Below are positions 60,218 to 64,000 of a stretch of 64,000 nt of DNA, piece after piece; within the stretch, counting starts at the first letter, position 1, and each line of letters opens with the position of its first letter. This DNA comes from an uncultured bacterium (GTDB lineage: Bacteria > Actinomycetota > Coriobacteriia > Coriobacteriales > Coriobacteriaceae). The translations under genes were made by a program, and so were the position numbers. The notes below the pieces were generated by a model that saw nothing but the letters and a program-made list of their open reading frames with translations, did no database searches and was not told the DNA's origin. Location: positions 99,552 through 163,551 of the forward strand of contig CAJMOF010000003.1 in NCBI GenBank assembly GCA_905215065.1, given 5' to 3'.

Positions 60218-61651
60218 ATGGCTGTTATTAATGTGCTGCCTTCGGATGGGAAGGTTATTGACGAGGGTCCAGTTGGTTGCTCTGCTGATGTTTGCTGTGA
60301 TGACTTTCGTCATCTCGATGTTGGACTGCCGCCCGAGATTCTTCGTCTTAAGGATGCCGGGTATTTGACGCAGGCTGTTGCTGCCTGCGATCGCCTTTTG
60401 GAGCAGAACCCCGAGCCTTCGCTGGCTGCTTGTGTTCGTGCCGAGCGGTATCGCATGCTCGAGACGCCGCTTCATTTTTCGGTGTCGCGCGACCAGGCTA
60501 TTGCGATGATTCGCGAGGAGTGGCCAGAGTTTACCGAAGAGCAGTTTGATGACCTGATTAATCGTAAGCGTATTGACTGGCGCTTTATCGATGGCGAACT
60601 GTTCGTTCTCGACAACTTCCTCGATTCGCTTCGCGTATATCCCAAAGAGGTTCCCGGCATGCGGCCCGATTCTACGGACGGAATAGCACTGCGCAACGAG
60701 ATGCTCAAGGAGATGGAGTCACAAAACGGATTGGCTCGCGTCATTACGCTTAAAGCGTCCGTGTCTGTCCCCGGCGCTCTGGAAGGGGAGACCGTTCGCG
60801 CGTGGCTACCCGTTGCCGCCGCCTGTCGTCAACAGTCTCATATCGAGGTTCTCGATATGACGCCGGAGGGTGCTGTTGCCCCCGCGAATGCTTCGGCGCG
60901 CACCTCCTCGTGGTCTTCTTCGAGTGAGCGCTCATTCTCGGTGACCTATCGCTATCAAATTGATGCCGCTTATCGTGATGTCTATGGGGGTGCGCTTCCG
61001 GTGCATCCTTGCATGGACGCGCCACTGCCCGTGGACACCTCCGAGGACCGTCCGCGCATTGCATTCACGCCGTATCTACAGCAGCTGACAGCCCGTGTCA
61101 TTGACGGGCTCGAGGATCCGCTCGATCGCGCCCGTGCTATCTATGATTACCTGACGCAGTACATCGACTATCGCTATCAGCCGCCGTACTTGCTTTTGGG
61201 ACCTATTGCCGATGACTGCGCGCATTCGCTCCGCGGCGATTGCGGCGTTATGGCGCTCACGTTTATCACCATGTGCCGCATCGCGGGCGTGCCTGCCCGT
61301 TGGCAGAGCGGCCTGTATGTTGCGCCCGATTCGGTGGGGTCGCACGACTGGGCAGAGTTCTATACGCCGCAGACCGGATGGCTCAACGCCGACGTGTCAT
61401 TTGGATCTTCTGCTCGCAGGATGGGGGAGGAGTGGCGCCGCCGTCACTACTTTGGCAATCTCGACCCGTGGCGTATGGTGGCCAACAATCGATTCCAGGC
61501 AGAGTTTGAGCCCTCTTTCGACGGCATGCGCGAGGACCCTTACGACAACCAGATGGGTGAGGCTTCGGTCGACGGTCGCGGATGCCGTCGGCGCGAGATG
61601 CTCCGCACGGTCGAACTCATCGAAATGCTCGAAGTTCCATTTTCGGACTAA
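60218..61651 (+). CDS. Transglutaminase-like cysteine peptidase-fold protein
   Basis: A 477-residue protein with a C-terminal transglutaminase-like domain. The Cys-His-Asp triad is visible as Cys342 in GDCGVMAL, His376 in SHDWAEFY and Asp392 in LNADV. The N-terminal 190 residues are helical and of unknown function; a beta-rich region (about 190-270) precedes the catalytic domain. There is no signal peptide, so it is likely cytoplasmic. TTGGAG lies 7 nt before ATG 60218. Prokaryotic members are usually proteases or amidases; the target is unknown. Confidence 0.82.
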   Translation: MAVINVLPSDGKVIDEGPVGCSADVCCDDFRHLDVGLPPEILRLKDAGYLTQAVAACDRLLEQNPEPSLAACVRAERYRMLETPLHFSVSRDQAIAMIREEWPEFTEEQFDDLINRKRIDWRFIDGELFVLDNFLDSLRVYPKEVPGMRPDSTDGIALRNEMLKEMESQNGLARVITLKASVSVPGALEGETVRAWLPVAAACRQQSHIEVLDMTPEGAVAPANASARTSSWSSSSERSFSVTYRYQIDAAYRDVYGGALPVHPCMDAPLPVDTSEDRPRIAFTPYLQQLTARVIDGLEDPLDRARAIYDYLTQYIDYRYQPPYLLLGPIADDCAHSLRGDCGVMALTFITMCRIAGVPARWQSGLYVAPDSVGSHDWAEFYTPQTGWLNADVSFGSSARRMGEEWRRRHYFGNLDPWRMVANNRFQAEFEPSFDGMREDPYDNQMGEASVDGRGCRRREMLRTVELIEMLEVPFSD

Positions 61652-61690
61652 TCGGTAGAAAGCTGTGATAAACTAACTCACGCATTGCGT

Positions 61691-61777
61691 GCCCGAGTGG
61701 CGGAATTGGCAGACGCAGTGGACTCAAAATCCACCGTTGGCAACAACGTGCGAGTTCGAGTCTCGCCTCGGGCACCA
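61691..61777 (+). tRNA. tRNA-Leu (anticodon CAA)
   Basis: An 87-nt type II tRNA with acceptor GCCCGAG pairing with CTCGGGC. The anticodon loop CTCAAAA gives anticodon CAA (reads UUG). It has a variable arm, a T-loop GTTCGAGTC and an encoded CCA end. A terminator follows at once. Confidence 0.95.
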
Positions 61778-61796
61778 TACATGCAAGTGAGCGTTC

Positions 61797-61819
61797 AAGG
61801 GGGTTGCGGCCCCCTTTTT
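61797..61819 (+). terminator. Terminator of tRNA-Leu
   Basis: AAGGGGG pairs with CCCCCTT around a short loop, followed by TTTTT. Confidence 0.8.
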
Positions 61820-61938
61820 CGTGCCGAACTCGCGTGAGCGCGCGAAGCGTTAAGCAAACAGGCCTGTGGCCTGTTTGTAGCGGAGCGTGGCGAGGGCGCC
61901 ACGCGCCCGAAGCCCGGGGCTTCGCGAAGCGAAGGCCC

Positions 61939-61988
61939 TTCGAGTCTCGCCTCGAGCACCATACATGCAAGCGAGCGTTCAAGGGGGT
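61939..61988 (+). repeat. Duplicate of tRNA-Leu 3' end
   Basis: A 50-bp near-copy (two mismatches) of 61755-61804, covering the T-arm, CCA end and the start of the terminator. It lies 184 nt downstream of the original, and a second GGGGG...CCCTTTTT terminator follows it. The spacer (61820-61935) is full of short palindromes such as AAACAGGC/GCCTGTTT. It is a direct repeat that could mark a past integration or a decayed second tRNA. Confidence 0.75.
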
Positions 61989-62012
61989 CAAGGTCCCTTT
62001 TTCGTGTACGTA

Positions 62013-62223
62013 ATGTGATAACGCGCTGTACGTGTTATTATTCGCAAGGCGTTGTTCCCGCAATGCCCTAAAGAGGAACCTGAGGGTTCCCACCTTTTGG
62101 CGCCAATGAGCAGCTGACTGGTCATACAACTTAGATTCCCTTCCTCAAATCGAGGAAGTCTATGTGTACGACCTGGTTGCTGAGAAGCGCCGGGTTATTT
62201 TTTTATGAATGGAGGTAGGGAAA
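62013..62223 (+). promoter_or_regulatory. Structured leader of infC-rpmI-rplT
   Basis: Three hairpins occur in order: GGAACC/GGTTCC (62075-62090), CTTCCTC/GAGGAAG (62140-62158) and ACCTGG/CCGGGT (62171-62195). The last is followed by TTATTTTTTT, an intrinsic-terminator shape ending about 20 nt before the infC start. L20 or IF3 leader control of this operon is well known in other bacteria, so attenuation here is likely, though I cannot match a specific known RNA class. Confidence 0.6.
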
Positions 62224-62778
62224 ATAGCTAAGTCTGATGACACCCGCATCAACGACGAGATCACTGCATCTTCGTGTCGTTTGATTGGCGTCGATGGCTC
62301 TCAGCTCGGCCTGTTCGCCATCCGCGATGCCCAGCGCGTCGCCGACGATCAGGGTCTCGACCTGGTCGAGATCGCTCCCAACGCGGAGCCGCCGGTCTGC
62401 AAGGTCATGGACTACGGTAAGTTCAAGTACCAGCAGGCCATGAAGGCCAAGGCTGCTCGTAAGAACCAGTCCAAGGTCGAGGTCAAGGAAATGAAGTTCC
62501 GACCCAAGATCGACGTTGGCGACTACGAGACCAAGAAGGGCCACGTTCTGCGTTTCCTCAAGAAGGGCGCACGCGTTAAGATCACCATCATGTTCCGCGG
62601 CCGTGAGATGGCTCACCCGGAGCAGGGCCTTAACGTTCTCGAGCGTCTCGCCGAGGATCTCAAGCCTTACGCTACGGTCGAGTCCAAGCCTAAGATGGAA
62701 GGCCGTAACATGCTTATGCTGCTCGCCCCGATTAAGGGCGCCTTCGATGAGGATAAAGCGGCAAGCGATACCAAGTAA
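62224..62778 (+). CDS. infC: Translation initiation factor IF-3
   Basis: A 184-residue IF-3, which keeps ribosomal subunits apart and proofreads the start codon. The N-domain has RINDEI and the linker KAARKNQSKVEVKEMKFRP; the C-domain has TKKGHVLRFLKKGARVKITIMFRGREM. GGAGG (62211-62215) lies 8 nt before ATA 62224, which gives the usual IAKSDDTRIN start. ATG 62209 would place the ribosome site inside the gene. IF-3 genes often use AUU, AUA or AUC starts for autoregulation. It heads the conserved infC-rpmI-rplT operon. Confidence 0.9.
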   Translation: MAKSDDTRINDEITASSCRLIGVDGSQLGLFAIRDAQRVADDQGLDLVEIAPNAEPPVCKVMDYGKFKYQQAMKAKAARKNQSKVEVKEMKFRPKIDVGDYETKKGHVLRFLKKGARVKITIMFRGREMAHPEQGLNVLERLAEDLKPYATVESKPKMEGRNMLMLLAPIKGAFDEDKAASDTK

Positions 62779-62810
62779 CTAGTGTTCTGTAACCGATTAA
62801 GGAGTATTTC

Positions 62811-63002
62811 ATGCCTAAGATGAAGTCCCACAGCGGCACCAAGAAGCGTTTCCGCAAGACTGGTACCGGCAAGCTTATGCGCGCCAAGGCTTTCAAGAGC
62901 CACATCCTGAGCAAGAAGTCCACCAAGCGTAAGCGTGGCTTCCGTCAGGAGACCGAGATCGCCGCTGCCGACCGCAAGGTCATCAAGTCGCGTCTCGCCT
63001 AA
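62811..63002 (+). CDS. rpmI: 50S ribosomal protein L35
   Basis: A 63-residue, very basic protein beginning MPKMKSHSGTKKRFRKTG, the L35 signature. It is part of the large ribosomal subunit. AAGGAG precedes the ATG, and it lies between infC and rplT. Confidence 0.96.
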   Translation: MPKMKSHSGTKKRFRKTGTGKLMRAKAFKSHILSKKSTKRKRGFRQETEIAAADRKVIKSRLA

Positions 63003-63048
63003 GTTCGCGTTCCCGTTTTTCGTTTTACCGTCTAGGAGTTGATAGAAC

Positions 63049-63408
63049 ATGGCACGTATTAAGCGCGCTGTTGCCGCCAAGAAGAAGCGCCGTACCGTTA
63101 TGCACCGTGCGAAGGGTTACTACGGTGCCGCTTCGCGTACTTACAAGCATGCTAAAGAGCAGGTCCAGCACTCCCTGCAGTATCAGTATCGTGATCGCCG
63201 CAACAAGAAGCGCGAGATCCGTTCTCTCTGGATCACTCGTATCAACGCTGCTGCTCGCCTGAACGACATCTCTTACTCTCAGTTCATGCACGGCTTGAAG
63301 GTTGCCGGCATCGAGCTCGACCGCAAGGTCCTGGCTCAGATGGCTTACGAGGACATCGAGTCCTTCAACGAGCTGGCTACCATCGCCAAGAAGGCTCTCG
63401 AGGCCTAA
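63049..63408 (+). CDS. rplT: 50S ribosomal protein L20
   Basis: A 119-residue basic protein with the L20 signature ARIKRAVAAKKKRRTVMHRA and GYYGAASRTYKHAKEQ. It is an early assembly protein of the large subunit and, in other bacteria, a repressor of its own operon by leader binding. A TAGGAG site precedes the ATG and a strong terminator follows. Confidence 0.96.
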   Translation: MARIKRAVAAKKKRRTVMHRAKGYYGAASRTYKHAKEQVQHSLQYQYRDRRNKKREIRSLWITRINAAARLNDISYSQFMHGLKVAGIELDRKVLAQMAYEDIESFNELATIAKKALEA

Positions 63409-63428
63409 TAGATTCTCTTGAATCGCTA

Positions 63429-63465
63429 GGGGAGTGTCGCGTTGTGCGCGGCGCTCCCTCTTTTT
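63429..63465 (+). terminator. Terminator of infC-rpmI-rplT
   Basis: GGGAGTGTCGCG pairs with CGCGGCGCTCCC (with wobble), followed by TCTTTTT. Confidence 0.8.
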
Positions 63466-63478
63466 ATCTGAAGCGCGG

Positions 63479-63506
63479 TTTACATTGCTAAAAGCGCGGG
63501 TAGATA
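63479..63506 (+). promoter_or_regulatory. Candidate rrn promoter
   Basis: TTTACA (63479-63484) and TAGATA (63501-63506) with a 16-nt spacer. It lies about 440 nt before the 16S gene, which fits a long rrn leader but is only a pattern match. Confidence 0.35.
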
Positions 63507-63723
63507 GACACTTACAGGTGACCGATCTCTATATATTCCTGAACCAAAGGGTCATCATCTGATACGTGCGGAAGATCCGCACCAGTCTTTCTATTAGCTA
63601 TAGAAAGCGATATGTTGTGTAGGACTTGTGAAGAGTGGAATTGACGTCCCACAGGGCTTCGCGGTCTGGCAATATATCTCCTTGCCGCGCGGCCCGGTCG
63701 GACCGGATGAGCCGCAGAGCGTG

Positions 63724-63843
63724 CACCTTGAGAACCGGATACTGCGAGGATGGACACATTCAGTGTCGCATCCGGGCAGACATCGAACCATTTGAAATGG
63801 TCTAACTTGGATTTGTTTTTCGCAAGGCCGCCGAGAGGCGGCC
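63724..63843 (+). promoter_or_regulatory. rrn leader with boxA-like site and hairpins
   Basis: CACCTTGAGAACC (63724-63736) resembles the TTGAGAAC boxA-like element of actinobacterial rRNA leaders. A hairpin at 63748-63773 and a perfect GGCCGCC-GAGA-GGCGGCC hairpin (63826-63843, GNRA-type loop) follow. These fit antitermination and RNase processing of the pre-rRNA. Confidence 0.45.
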
Positions 63844-63942
63844 CCGAGAAATTCCTTTTCCTATACAGAACCATATGAATCGAACGGAACCGATCAGCGT
63901 AACAGTTGTGAGGACCGGACGGGCTCGAAGCCCAGAATATTT

Positions 63943-64000
63943 TGGACGGAGAGTTCGATCCTGGCTCAGGATGAACGCTGGCGGCGCGCCTAACACATGC
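63943..64000 (+). rRNA. 16S ribosomal RNA, 5' end (partial)
   Basis: The universal 16S start is visible: GAGAGTTCGATCCTGGCTCA then GATGAACGCTGGCGGCGCGC and CTAACACATGC. The GGCGGCGCGCCTAACACATGC form suits Coriobacteriia. The gene runs off the right edge of the window. The exact 5' end is estimated by alignment with E. coli numbering. Confidence 0.93.

Larger units (their letters stand above)
63409..63942. other. Intergenic region upstream of the rRNA operon
   Basis: A 534-nt spacer without a supported gene. It holds the rplT terminator, a possible rrn promoter (63479-63506) and rrn leader elements. A minus-strand frame of 120 codons is not a gene. Confidence 0.6.

Noticed and set aside
61804..62013. 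69-codon frame after tRNA-Leu
   Set aside because: It is composed of the terminator, the palindromic spacer and the duplicated tRNA end; no ribosome site.
63512..63874. 120-codon minus-strand frame before the 16S gene
   Set aside because: It lies in the rrn leader with boxA-like and hairpin elements, and the translation shows no protein family.
1..64000. CRISPR array or prophage
   Set aside because: No regularly spaced direct repeats and no integrase, terminase, capsid or Cas-like protein was seen.

Overview
The window is about 60% G+C and reads as a chromosomal segment of a gut Coriobacteriia, most likely Collinsella or a close relative. The clues are the 5' end of a 16S rRNA gene at the right edge, the strong actinobacterial codon bias (which creates very long antisense reading frames), the class E-type sortase signal LAQTG, and an anaerobic gene set: reverse rubrerythrin, an Etf-linked lactate dehydrogenase, an iron alcohol dehydrogenase and a bile-acid/sodium-symporter-family transporter. 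The genus call is inference. I see no prophage, CRISPR array, transposase or plasmid gene.

Left part (1-22.3 kb): reverse rubrerythrin; an alcohol/aldehyde dehydrogenase pair; small HIRAN, basic and phosphoesterase genes; a DUF2130 coiled-coil protein; a Ski2-like helicase with a DUF3516-type C-terminus; two methyltransferases; a membrane XRE regulator coupled to a DUF4097 protein; Elp3 followed by a spermidine-synthase-like protein. Then comes the most system-like locus, a minus-strand set of TerB_N/TerB_C protein, BrxD-like (DUF2791) ATPase and Lhr-type helicase (22237 to 16619). It resembles the BrxD-BrxHI end of type 2 BREX without the Pgl genes.

Middle (22.3-44 kb): DUF554 membrane protein; a five-gene cell-surface operon with two secreted proteins, a LAQTG-anchored small protein and a single-pass membrane protein; an Etf-linked lactate dehydrogenase operon (LDH, EtfB, ferredoxin-fused EtfA); HD hydrolase; AzlCD exporter; KdgT-type permease; diguanylate cyclase; EamA transporter; single-chain PurL; cation/proton antiporter; SDR oxidoreductase; homoserine dehydrogenase.

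Right part (44-64 kb): a complete branched-chain amino acid ABC importer (livJ-H-M-G-F); CutC and a GalT-like HIT protein; BASS transporter; a 1095-residue RecJ exonuclease fused to a RecQ-like helicase, preceded by an overlapping 21-codon leader ORF; bifunctional Rel; MBL hydrolase; class II aldolase; transglutaminase-like protein; tRNA-Leu(CAA) with a duplicated 3' end; infC-rpmI-rplT with a structured leader and a probable AUA start; and the 16S rRNA 5' end.

The intergenic spaces are rich in repeats: two 123-bp elements with about 20-bp terminal inverted repeats, and several inverted repeats that share a GGGAC/GTCCC core, including an alternating six-copy array at 41.4 kb. Starts were re-chosen by ribosome-binding-site position where the longest reading frame looked wrong. 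All family names come from recognising motifs by eye; no database search was run.
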